Positions 1 to 7,274 of a stretch of DNA of 44,782 bases are shown here, piece after piece. Source of the stretch: Candidatus Sungiibacteriota bacterium. GTDB taxonomy: Bacteria; Patescibacteriota; Minisyncoccia; Sungbacterales; HO2-52-23. The translations under genes and the position numbers were made by a program. The notes beneath the pieces are model-generated. The model did no database searches. It was not told the DNA's origin and saw nothing but the letters and a program-made list of their open reading frames with translations. The first letter of the stretch is position 1. Every line of letters begins with the position of its first letter. The stretch is taken from positions 1 through 44,782 of the forward strand of contig JACPMG010000001.1 in the NCBI GenBank assembly GCA_016186095.1, written 5' to 3'.

Positions 1-819
1 CTCGGAGAGTGCGCTATCAGTACCACGGCTTGCAAGCGAGGCCAGTTCAAATTTCAAAGGAACGTCCATCTTGATGGTGGCAAGCGCCTTGGAAAATTTA
101 GCTTCTTCCTCTCCTTCACGAAGACGTTCGGATACTGCGGCCGAAACCTTCTTAGAGGGTTTCTTAAGCGTTTTGTATAGCTTTTCTATGGACCTGAACT
201 TTTTAATAAGCTCGGTAGCCGTTTTTTCCCCGACACCTTTTACTCCGGGTATGTTGTCGGAAGGATCGCCCCGAAGCCCCTTGAAGTCTATGAGCTCTTT
301 AGGGCCGAATCCGTAACGCTCACGCACCGCCTTCTCATTATAAATAACGGTGTCGGATATTCCTTTTTTCATGGCATATACCCTAAGCCGAGGGCGCACG
401 AGCTGCAGAGCGTCCATGTCGCCAGTCACGACGATAATCTCCACATTTTTTTGCGGCTCCAGCTTTTTGGCGATGGTTCCAATTATGTCATCCGCTTCGT
501 ACCCCTCCTTTTCAAAAACAGGTATGCCGAATGAGGCCAGAAGCTCTTTGGTTTTGGAAAACTGGCTAGCCAAATCGCTTGGCGTCTCCGGCCTTTGCGC
601 CTTGTAACGCTCGTAGGCCACGTGACGGAAAGTCGGTCCGGGCAAATCATACGCGGCCGCGATATAATCGGGCTTCAGTTCGCGCAGAATCCTCATGAGA
701 ATCGTGGTAAATCCGTATACCGCGCCGGTGGGTTCGCCTGCGGGCGAGGTTAAGGGGGGAAGGGCATGATAGGCGCGATGGATTATGGCGTGGGAATCAA
801 TTAAAATAAGTCTCTTCAT
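1..819 (-). CDS. polA: DNA polymerase I, N-terminal 5'-3' exonuclease (flap endonuclease) region; gene truncated by window start
   Basis: Minus-strand translation from 819 reads MKRLILIDSHAIIHRAYHALPPLTSPAGEPTGAVYGF...VVTGDMDALQLV...DFKGLRGDPSDNIPGVKGVGEKTA, typical PolA 5'-nuclease motifs. ATGA overlap with the upstream tsaE stop. Confidence 0.93.
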   Translation of the reverse strand, partial: MKRLILIDSHAIIHRAYHALPPLTSPAGEPTGAVYGFTTILMRILRELKPDYIAAAYDLPGPTFRHVAYERYKAQRPETPSDLASQFSKTKELLASFGIPVFEKEGYEADDIIGTIAKKLEPQKNVEIIVVTGDMDALQLVRPRLRVYAMKKGISDTVIYNEKAVRERYGFGPKELIDFKGLRGDPSDNIPGVKGVGEKTATELIKKFRSIEKLYKTLKKPSKKVSAAVSERLREGEEEAKFSKALATIKMDVPLKFELASLASRGTDSALSE

Positions 820-1247
820 AATTTTAAAATTCTCTCCCGATGATTGCTGCCGTGTTTAAATCGAACCCAAACCGTATTTTTTGGTAAAAATTTACGGACG
901 CGATCGGCCCACTCGATTAGAATAATCGCGTCTTTGTCTTCCAATAAATTTTTAAGTCCCAGATGAATTAAAGCTTCTGCCGATTTAAGACGGTAACAAT
1001 CAATATGTATAAGGTGTCGTACCCGCCCTTTTTTGATTTTGTAGATCTTGAGCAACACGAATGTCGGGCTCTGGATTTTTTCTCTGATGCCGAGCGCCCC
1101 GGCAAACCCCTGAACGAAAGTTGTTTTTCCCGCTCCAAGCTCTCCTTCGAGCGCGATCGTATTGAAGTGAGACTTCAATAGCGTGCGGGCAAGCATTTGC
1201 GCGACTTTTTGCGTCTCTCTGGGGCTTTTGGTAACCACTTCCAACAT
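816..1247 (-). CDS. tsaE: tRNA threonylcarbamoyladenosine biosynthesis ATPase TsaE
   Basis: ALEGELGAGKTTFVQGFAGALG Walker A, SPTFVL, HIDCYRL, IEWADR motifs; length 143 aa. Confidence 0.93.
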   Translation of the reverse strand: MLEVVTKSPRETQKVAQMLARTLLKSHFNTIALEGELGAGKTTFVQGFAGALGIREKIQSPTFVLLKIYKIKKGRVRHLIHIDCYRLKSAEALIHLGLKNLLEDKDAIILIEWADRVRKFLPKNTVWVRFKHGSNHRERILKL

Positions 1248-1323
1248 GCTTCAAGCATATATGATTCGCGAATAAATTTCGAAGGCCCGGTGATGCGCGA
1301 AGCGCATCCCGGGCCTGAACTTG

Positions 1324-1566
1324 TCAGCGGCGGCGAGGTCCGATCTTCTCTGGACGGGTGCCGATACCCATCCAAGTTCCGGTGGGGCCGCCGCTGTAGA
1401 CGCCCACCCCGCTACCGGCTGAGATGGCATCGCCAGCCGGTACATACCTCACCGGCTTGTCACCCGACTCGTCGCGGGGGACCCGGACGCCCCACTCGAC
1501 GGTGAAAGCACATCCGGCGGCGGAAAGAAGCGCCGCCGCCAACAGAAACGCACGCACTCCATTCAT
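1324..1566 (-). CDS. small putative lipoprotein
   Basis: MNGVRAFLLAAALLSAAGC signal peptide with lipobox; AAGGAGG ribosome-binding site upstream; sigma70-like promoter at 1594-1622. Confidence 0.6.
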   Translation of the reverse strand: MNGVRAFLLAAALLSAAGCAFTVEWGVRVPRDESGDKPVRYVPAGDAISAGSGVGVYSGGPTGTWMGIGTRPEKIGPRRR

Positions 1567-1593
1567 AGCCGCCTCCTTGCGTAAGATGACCTT

Positions 1594-1622
1594 ATTATAC
1601 ACCAAATTCAACATAAAATCAA
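1594..1622 (-). promoter_or_regulatory. sigma70-type promoter (TTGATT-17-TATAAT) for the lipoprotein gene
   Basis: Minus strand TTGATT TTATGTTGAATTTGGTG TATAAT, 17-nt spacer. Confidence 0.7.
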
Positions 1623-1670
1623 GTTTTTAGCCTCCTTGACCGGCAGCCGGAAACAGGGTAAAAATATGAG

Positions 1671-1829
1671 GTGGCTCGTTCAATTCTTCCTAAATCAATC
1701 AGAAAATTCCTGCGGAAAGGAAAATCCCGCCTAAGGCGGGAGGTTTTAGATTCTGTAGAGGCGGAGGCGAGGATAAAAGAGCTTGTAAGCAAAATTTGGG
1801 AGGAGTATAGTAAGAAGGAAAAGGCCTAA
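1671..1829 (+). CDS. small basic hypothetical protein (52 aa)
   Basis: GTG-start frame: VARSILPKSIRKFLRKGKSRLRREVLDSVEAEARIKELVSKIWEEYSKKEKA, then TAA; below the ORF-track length cutoff. Confidence 0.4.
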   Translation: MARSILPKSIRKFLRKGKSRLRREVLDSVEAEARIKELVSKIWEEYSKKEKA

Positions 1830-1861
1830 GTTTACGATAATATAGATTAAACCATAAATTT

Positions 1862-2251
1862 ATGTTTGAATCTTTACTAAATCCTCTCCTGGCGCATTTT
1901 CTCCTGCGCGTAGTCTTGGGAGCGCTTTTCGTGGCCCACGGCTACCCAAAGCTTTTTAAAAATTTTTCCGGAGTAGCAGGATGGTTTGACTCCATCGGTC
2001 TTAAGCCGGGAAAATTTTGGGCGTTGGTTGTTGGCGCCGTGGAATTTTTTGGAGGACTTCTTCTTATCCTTGGGGTGTGGGTGCAGCTAGTCGGAATACT
2101 CCTGGCAGTCGTTATGTCGGTTGCGATGTGGAAGGCCAAATGGGGTAAGGTCGGATTAACCGACCAGGGCGGATGGGAACTTGACCTTATATATTTAACC
2201 GCCGCTCTGTCTCTGGTCTTCACGGGGGGAGGAATGTATTCGCTGTTGTAA
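1862..2251 (+). CDS. DoxX family membrane protein
   Basis: RVVLGALFVAHGYPKLF...GAVEFFGGLLLILGVW; four hydrophobic segments. Confidence 0.88.
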   Translation: MFESLLNPLLAHFLLRVVLGALFVAHGYPKLFKNFSGVAGWFDSIGLKPGKFWALVVGAVEFFGGLLLILGVWVQLVGILLAVVMSVAMWKAKWGKVGLTDQGGWELDLIYLTAALSLVFTGGGMYSLL

Positions 2252-2263
2252 TTAAATTTTTGC

Positions 2264-3667
2264 GTGTCCAAGTTCCGTATCATTATTTTGGGCAGCGTCT
2301 CTCTTTTCGCGCTTATCCTCGGCGCGATTTTCGCATTTCCCGTACCGCGGATGGAGTCCGTGGCAGTAAAATTCGACGGCGCCTCAATTCTTGCTGAGGT
2401 AGCGAAAGATCCGCCATCACGCGCCGCCGGCCTATCCGGGCGGAACTACTTGTCGGAGTTTGGCGGGATGTTATTTTTATTTGACGCTCCCGGGCGGCAT
2501 GGCATATGGATGAAGGGGATGAAATTCCCGTTGGATATCATCTGGATCAGGGGCGGCGTTGTGGCCGACATTGCGGAGAATGCTCTAGCGCCCGGGGAAA
2601 ACGCCAGCGATGCGTCTTTGCCGGTATTTACGCCTGACGTTGCGGGTGATTCGGTGCTGGAAGTGAATGCGGGATTTGTGCGCCGTTTCAATATAAAGAT
2701 AGGGGATAGAGCGGTGCTGGAAACTGGTTCCGCGGCTTCGGCCATATCTTTTGCATACGGTTCTGCTCAAGGCCCGGAGAGCTCCTCTGTTCCCATTGCG
2801 GGATCCGAGTATTTTATCGAGACGCTTCGGAAAAATGCTATCCGGGGAAAGGATTTTAAAATTGACAGGCTTCTTTCCAAAAATAGCGTCTACCGGAAAG
2901 TCGGCGTTTCCTATAAATCCGGGGATCTTAAAATAAGCGGCATCATGAATATACCGACAGGGAAAGTCCCGCCTGGCGGGTTTCCGATTTTGATTTTAAA
3001 TCACGGTCTTATACACCCCAGCGTATATTTCAGCGGCCGCGGGTCCAAACGCGAGCAGGACCTTTTCGCGCGTAAGGGTTACGTGACCATACATCCGGAT
3101 TATCGGGGGCTTGCGGACTCTAGTCCCAATTCTTACAAGCACCATGACTTCTACGTAGGATATAGCGAGGATGTGGCGGCCCTGGTGGATGCCATCAAGA
3201 TCTTGAAATCTCCGCTTCTTGATGCTTCACGTATCGGAATGTGGGGGCATTCCATGGGAGGAGGAATTGCGGCGCGAGTGATGGTGCTGCGCCCCGAAGT
3301 ACGCGCTTTCGTTTTGTTTGCTCCCATTAGCGCTGATGCGGAGGATAATTTTTACGAGTTGTCCAAAAAGGAAGTCGAATGGCTGCACAAAACCTATGGA
3401 GATGAGGGAAGCGAAGTATATAGGAAGATATCTCCGCTTGAATATTTTTCAGACGTATCAGCGCCCGTGCAGCTGCATCACGGCACTTCAGATACGGACG
3501 TGCCGATTGAATTTTCCGAAAAAATGTACGAGGCGCTTAAATCTTTTGGTAAAAAGGCGGAGTTTTTCAAATACCCGGGCGAGGCGCATGAATTTGGAGA
3601 TGCGTGGCTCCTGGCCGCGGAGCGCAGTTTGCAGTTTTTTGATAAATACGTCAAGAGTGCGCGCTGA
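2264..3667 (+). CDS. DUF192 domain fused to an alpha/beta hydrolase (prolyl oligopeptidase / S9-like)
   Basis: GTG start. N-terminus GLSGRNYLSEFGGMLFLFDAPGRHGIWMKGMKFPLDIIWI (DUF192); C-terminus LNHG...GMWGHSMGGGIAARV...HGTSDTDVPIEFSEKMYEAL...GEAHEF (S9-type hydrolase). Confidence 0.85.
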   Translation: MSKFRIIILGSVSLFALILGAIFAFPVPRMESVAVKFDGASILAEVAKDPPSRAAGLSGRNYLSEFGGMLFLFDAPGRHGIWMKGMKFPLDIIWIRGGVVADIAENALAPGENASDASLPVFTPDVAGDSVLEVNAGFVRRFNIKIGDRAVLETGSAASAISFAYGSAQGPESSSVPIAGSEYFIETLRKNAIRGKDFKIDRLLSKNSVYRKVGVSYKSGDLKISGIMNIPTGKVPPGGFPILILNHGLIHPSVYFSGRGSKREQDLFARKGYVTIHPDYRGLADSSPNSYKHHDFYVGYSEDVAALVDAIKILKSPLLDASRIGMWGHSMGGGIAARVMVLRPEVRAFVLFAPISADAEDNFYELSKKEVEWLHKTYGDEGSEVYRKISPLEYFSDVSAPVQLHHGTSDTDVPIEFSEKMYEALKSFGKKAEFFKYPGEAHEFGDAWLLAAERSLQFFDKYVKSAR

Positions 3668-3759
3668 TCGGGCGCGGCTTCTTGCCAAACGAATTACTCC
3701 TTGCGTCCTAGAGACTGCTGTTATAATATAGTGCTGGTTCTACTTAAGGAGGGCTTTCA

Positions 3760-4167
3760 ATGGCGCAGACGCCGATGGACGAACAGGCGAAGGGAAAAAA
3801 GGAAGTAGACACGAGAGACGGAAATAGGCAAGGCGCAGTCTGGTCGGTGCGCAGGTACATAGAACGTATGTGGGCGTATTACGGAAGTTTGAAGGTAAAG
3901 AGCATCTCTTGGAAAGACGAGATGATTGATTGCCCGAGATGCTATCGTCAGAGCATGAAGTACCATGAACGATGGAAGTGCGTAACGTTGGATTGTGGTA
4001 CCGTGTTGCCTGATGAGTTTGCTCCTCCCGGCCCCAGGGAATTAGAGAAAATGTTTGTTTTCATGAGGGAAGAGATGGAGCGGGAGAGGCTTTTGGCACT
4101 TTCCTTGCGTGTGGGCGCGACCCTATCCTTTACCGATGATCCTCAGGGGCATAAGTTTATTGGCTAG
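3760..4167 (+). CDS. hypothetical protein with zinc-ribbon-like CPRC...C...C
   Basis: IDCPRCYRQSMKYHERWKCVTLDCGTVLP; AAGGAGGG ribosome-binding site; TATAAT upstream. Confidence 0.6.
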   Translation: MAQTPMDEQAKGKKEVDTRDGNRQGAVWSVRRYIERMWAYYGSLKVKSISWKDEMIDCPRCYRQSMKYHERWKCVTLDCGTVLPDEFAPPGPRELEKMFVFMREEMERERLLALSLRVGATLSFTDDPQGHKFIG

Positions 4168-4190
4168 GCGGCTGAGCTTAGCTTTTTTTG

Positions 4191-4219
4191 TTGATTTTTT
4201 CTCGACCTTGGTGTATACT
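4191..4219 (+). promoter_or_regulatory. sigma70-type promoter (TTGATT-17-TATACT)
   Basis: TTGATT at 4191-4196, TATACT at 4214-4219, TTGGTG directly before the -10. Confidence 0.65.
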
Positions 4220-4260
4220 TTTTTTCACTAGCCCCGTTTAAAATTTAAAAATAACGGGGG

Positions 4261-5142
4261 ATGTTAGATAGAAATTTAAGGTCTGCCAAAATCGGCTACT
4301 GCCGAATAAGGCAGATTTCTACTGGGGTGCGCGATACGCTGGTAATAGATATTGAAACCAAAAAAGCGTTTGCCGAGGTGGGCGGCGAGCAGAATATAAA
4401 GGAACTCGGCATTTCTGTTGCGGGCGTCTATTCATATATGAAAGGCGCTTTTTTTGCGTTTGAGGAGCATGAACTATCGCAGCTCGGGGAAATGCTTAAA
4501 GACACGGAGCATGTTATAGGTTTCAACATAAACCATTTTGATATTCCGGTTATGGAGCCGTATCTTGGCGAAGCCTCGTTTGCTAATATCGCCGTCATTG
4601 ATCTTTTTGAACACGTTTTAAATTCTCTTGGCCACCGCGCGGGCTTGGGCGCTTTAGCCAAGGCGACGCTGGGGGAAGGGAAGTCAGGACACGGACTTGA
4701 GGCGTTGCAGTGGTTCCGAGAGGGGAGAGTGGAGGATGTAAAAAAATATTGTCTTGATGATGTGCGCCTCACGCGTGACCTTTATGAGTATGGGAAAAAA
4801 CACGGACATGTTCTTTTTGAGTCAAACATTGATGGGAAAACGCGCTCTGTTCCGGTGGCGTGGGGCCAGGCTGTAAAAAAACCCATTAGGGCAATAATTG
4901 AGGAAGCATTGGGATCGCGGAGGCGTCTTTCCATTGAGTATATTTCCTCGCAAGATAACGACGGCCTGGGCTTCAGAAAAACCCGCCTGGTTGACGTGTA
5001 TGCCATATACCATAACGACATTGAGGCCTACTGCCACCTACGCCAGGCCTTGAGAAAATTTCGGATTCCGCGCATAGTAAAAGCGGAGCTTACGAATGAT
5101 TCCTACTCCATTCCGCGCGATGTTCAGAGCTCCTTGTTTTAA
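4261..5142 (+). CDS. DEDD-type (YprB / RNase H-like) exonuclease domain with C-terminal WYL-like domain
   Basis: LVIDIETKKAF...GFNINHFDIPVMEPYL...YCLDDVRLTRDLYEYGKKHG followed by RRRLSIEYIS...AIYHNDIEAYCHLRQALRKFRIPRIVKAELT. Confidence 0.75.
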   Translation: MLDRNLRSAKIGYCRIRQISTGVRDTLVIDIETKKAFAEVGGEQNIKELGISVAGVYSYMKGAFFAFEEHELSQLGEMLKDTEHVIGFNINHFDIPVMEPYLGEASFANIAVIDLFEHVLNSLGHRAGLGALAKATLGEGKSGHGLEALQWFREGRVEDVKKYCLDDVRLTRDLYEYGKKHGHVLFESNIDGKTRSVPVAWGQAVKKPIRAIIEEALGSRRRLSIEYISSQDNDGLGFRKTRLVDVYAIYHNDIEAYCHLRQALRKFRIPRIVKAELTNDSYSIPRDVQSSLF

Positions 5143-5147
5143 TATCT

Positions 5148-5639
5148 ATGCCATACCAAGAAATAATTTTTTATAGCCAATCTCTCGGGAAAATATCCGT
5201 GGAGAAGGTTATGGAGGAGATAGCGGCGTTTGTTAAAAAAGAGCCGAAGAGATTTTATAAAATTATAATAGGTACAGATTCGGAGGCGTCCAGTCCCGTA
5301 TCGCTGGTTACGGCCGTAACTATTTGGCGGGTGGGGAATGGCGCAATACACTTCTGGACCAAATCCGAAGAAAGAAAATTTGCAACTCTGCGCGACCGCA
5401 TCTGGCAGGAAGCCATAAGTTCCATAACCTTGGCGCAGGAGATGCGCTCGCGTCTGCAACAAACTTTGGGCGATGAATTTTTCTGGGATGGAAATGAGGT
5501 CCACGTAGATATAGGCGAGAACGGCCCGACCAAAGAACTTATTGACAGCGTAGTCGGCATGATCAGGGGATACAATTTTCAGCCGGTGATAAAACCGGCG
5601 TCCTTTGGCGCGTCCATAGTGGCGGATCGGCATACTTAA
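5148..5639 (+). CDS. YkuK / DUF458 family RNase H-like protein
   Basis: YKIIIGTDSEAS...VTAVTIWRVGNGA...VHVDIGENGPTKELIDSVVGMIRGYNFQPVIKPASFGASIVADRHT. Confidence 0.8.
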   Translation: MPYQEIIFYSQSLGKISVEKVMEEIAAFVKKEPKRFYKIIIGTDSEASSPVSLVTAVTIWRVGNGAIHFWTKSEERKFATLRDRIWQEAISSITLAQEMRSRLQQTLGDEFFWDGNEVHVDIGENGPTKELIDSVVGMIRGYNFQPVIKPASFGASIVADRHT

Positions 5640-5646
5640 GCGAGCG

Positions 5647-5673
5647 CAACTTGGACGCTCCGCGTCCAAGTTG
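5647..5673. repeat. 12-bp perfect inverted repeat, terminator-like hairpin without U tract
   Basis: CAACTTGGACGC-TCC-GCGTCCAAGTTG just after the DUF458 stop codon. Confidence 0.75.
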
Positions 5674-5709
5674 GGTATAGGGCGATGTAGTGGAGAGGAA
5701 GTCAAGATA

Positions 5710-5738
5710 TTGACTTCTTTTTTGATTTGGTGTATAAT
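5710..5738 (+). promoter_or_regulatory. sigma70-type promoter (TTGACT-17-TATAAT)
   Basis: TTGACT 5710-5715, 17-nt spacer, TATAAT 5733-5738. Confidence 0.8.
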
Positions 5739-5744
5739 ATAAGT

Positions 5745-6118
5745 AAGTTAAGTTTGGGAGACCGTTCTTGAATTCGGGGCTCTGATTCCGCTTTTTGCGG
5801 GACTCCCATCCCTCCTTGGCGAGTTGCCCTCGTGGCTAAGGGGCCCCGAGTTCAAGAACGGTCAGCCGGGTGGGGGGGCGAGTGGGACACTCACTAAACC
5901 ACAAATTGGAGTGCATCTCACCGTCGTCCTCCGACCCGGCTCGTAGAACGCGTCCGAGAATCCCGTATTCTGCTGCAATCGCATAATTTCGGCTGCGGCA
6001 TCCAGCGGCTCGGACTCGACATATCAATTGATATGCCTCGTCCTCCGCCGGGACACCTCGCTCAAAATTCTGCGATTTCGCTACGAAAGAGGATTCTCGG
6101 ACGCGCTCTAAAGCAAAA
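5745..6118 (+). ncRNA. candidate large structured RNA or structured leader, three domains
   Basis: 20-bp stem 5761-5780/5843-5862 (one G-U); stem 5864-5871/5934-5941 extended by GGGGGGCGA/TCGTCCTCC; 15-bp stem 5949-5963/6091-6105 enclosing AATCGCA/TGCGATT and apical CATATCAATTGATATG; strong promoter directly upstream. Confidence 0.6.
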
Positions 6119-6120
6119 TT

Positions 6121-6309
6121 ATGATGCCATATATTCTCATAGTAATATTTACACTGATTGCCGGGGCATATGTATCGGCGGTTTTACAAAACTTTGGGTT
6201 TCCGCTTTTTGCGGCGCTGGGAGGGGGAGTTCTGGTCATCATTTTCGTGTCCACCATGCTGATGTACTTTGGGCGATCTGCGTCCAGAGGCACTGGTGGA
6301 GTTGTTTGA
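6121..6309 (+). CDS. small two-TM membrane protein (62 aa)
   Basis: MMPYILIVIFTLIAGAYVSAVLQNFGFPLFAALGGGVLVIIFVSTMLMYFG; follows the structured leader. Confidence 0.5.
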   Translation: MMPYILIVIFTLIAGAYVSAVLQNFGFPLFAALGGGVLVIIFVSTMLMYFGRSASRGTGGVV

Positions 6310-6361
6310 TTAAAACAGTATTGGGCTTCGGCCACGGTTTCAAATTTTGAGATCATGGCGG

Positions 6362-6436
6362 GGGCCCATAGCTCAATGGCAGAGCACTCGGCTCATAACC
6401 GAGCCGATCTCCGTTCGAGCCGGAGTGGGCCCACCA
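6362..6436 (+). tRNA. tRNA with CAT anticodon (Met, or Ile2 if lysidine-modified)
   Basis: GGGCCCA/TGGGCCC acceptor stem, CTCGG-CTCATAA-CCGAG anticodon arm, encoded CCA. Confidence 0.92.
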
Positions 6437-6451
6437 ATCTCTAGGCGATAT

Positions 6452-6530
6452 GACGGCGTCGTCTAGTATGGTCCAGGACGCCGCCCTTTCAAGGCGGAGA
6501 TCGCGGGTTCAAATCCCGCCGCCGTCACCA
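6452..6530 (+). tRNA. tRNA-Glu(TTC)
   Basis: GACGGCG/CGCCGTC acceptor stem, CCGCC-CTTTCAA-GGCGG anticodon arm, GGTTCAAATCC T-arm, encoded CCA. Confidence 0.93.
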
Positions 6531-6539
6531 GGTTCTGGC

Positions 6540-6614
6540 TGGGAGATCTGTCTAACGGCAGGACGCCGGACTTTGAATCCGGAAGCGGAGGTTCGAGTCC
6601 TCCTCTCCCAACCA
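6540..6614 (+). tRNA. tRNA-Gln(TTG)
   Basis: TGGGAGA/TCTCCCA acceptor stem, CCGGA-CTTTGAA-TCCGG anticodon arm, encoded CCA. Confidence 0.93.
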
Positions 6615-6671
6615 AACGCTCTTTCCAAGCCAACAGCCGCCACTGTTGGCAAACCGAGAGGAGGTGAGACA

Positions 6672-6818
6672 TTGGCGGACGAAGCCGACCGTAGTAAGTC
6701 GGCGCGAAAGGACCCCGAGCCAGTAGCGCAAGTTCTGGTTCTCGGGATCCACGTGGTCGTGGCCATCCGGGGCGAAGTTCCGGATTGGTGCGCCCGCGAC
6801 AAGAGCGAAAAGAAGTAG
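6672..6818 (+). CDS. possible 48-aa small protein (TTG start)
   Basis: Near-perfect Shine-Dalgarno AGGAGGTG 5 nt before TTG; MADEADRSKSARKDPEPVAQVLVLGIHVVVAIRGEVPDWCARDKSEKK. It overlaps the structured RNA candidate, so the two readings compete. Confidence 0.25.
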   Translation: MADEADRSKSARKDPEPVAQVLVLGIHVVVAIRGEVPDWCARDKSEKK

Positions 6819-7128
6819 CAGGGGACACGGCGCACGATCCGGCGACGAGTCGGAGTGCAACAGCCAAAGTCCCCAAAAACTCGGCCGCGTCAGACGCGGT
6901 CGGGGGGGAGCGGTGATCTGTGGCGCACGATCGGAGGGAGTAGCTAGCACTCCCAATGACGAATATGCGCCCACCGCTCCTTGCACCATCCGATTCCGCG
7001 AAAACCCCGCCAAAGTTTTCTCATGAAAATTTAGGCGGGCAAGTCGACGAATCGGTTTCTCCCGCAGATCTTTTTATAAAATTTTTATGGGAGGAGCCGT
7101 CCGACTTCGCGGAATCAGATGGTGTATC

Positions 7129-7172
7129 AAAGAAAATCGTTCAGCTCTTACGAGTTGAACGATTTTCTTTTT
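7129..7172 (+). terminator. Rho-independent terminator
   Basis: AAAGAAAATCGTTCAGCTC-TTAC-GAGTTGAACGATTTTCTTT followed by TT; 19-bp stem with one G-U. Confidence 0.88.
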
Positions 7173-7195
7173 AGCCATAAGATGAGCTTAATCCT

Positions 7196-7269
7196 GTCCT
7201 CGTAGCTCAGCGGATTAGAGCGCTTCCCTCCGAAGGAAGAGGCCAGAGGTTCAAATCCTCTCGAGGACG
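7196..7269 (+). tRNA. tRNA-Arg(CCG), CCA not encoded
   Basis: GTCCTCG/CGAGGAC acceptor stem, CTTCC-CTCCGAA-GGAAG anticodon arm, AGGTTCAAATCCT T-arm. Confidence 0.92.
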
Positions 7270-7274
7270 ATTTT

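Larger units (their letters stand above)
6615..7172 (+). ncRNA. candidate large ornate structured RNA between tRNA-Gln and tRNA-Arg
   Basis: More than ten local stems, e.g. GCCAACAG/CTGTTGGC, CCCGAGCCAG/CTGG-CTCGGG, ATCCGG/CCGGAT, GGGGAC/GTCCCC, CGGCCGCG/CGCGGTCG, GGAGCGGTG/CACCGCTCC, 18-bp 6984-7002/7106-7124, CCCGCCAAA-TTTTC/GAAAA-TTT-GGCGGG; ends at a terminator. Confidence 0.55.

Noticed and set aside
5836-6350. ORFs 5836..6027 - and 6033..6350 + as proteins
   Set aside because: They overlap long perfect stems; composition follows the RNA hairpins rather than any recognisable protein.
6450-7013. ORFs 6450..6818 +, 6463..6876 -, 6509..6835 - and 6552..7013 -
   Set aside because: They run across tRNA-Glu and tRNA-Gln; the minus-strand peptides (e.g. 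AAGFEPAISAL, GLEPPLPDSKSG) are typical spurious translations of tRNA sequence. Only the 6672-6818 sub-frame was kept, at low confidence.
5745-7172. Assigning either structured region to RNase P RNA, SRP RNA or 6S RNA
   Set aside because: No GAGGAAAGUCC / ACAGAA-type RNase P core and no GGAAGGAAGCAGC SRP loop seen; 6S-like open central bubble not evident. Left unassigned.
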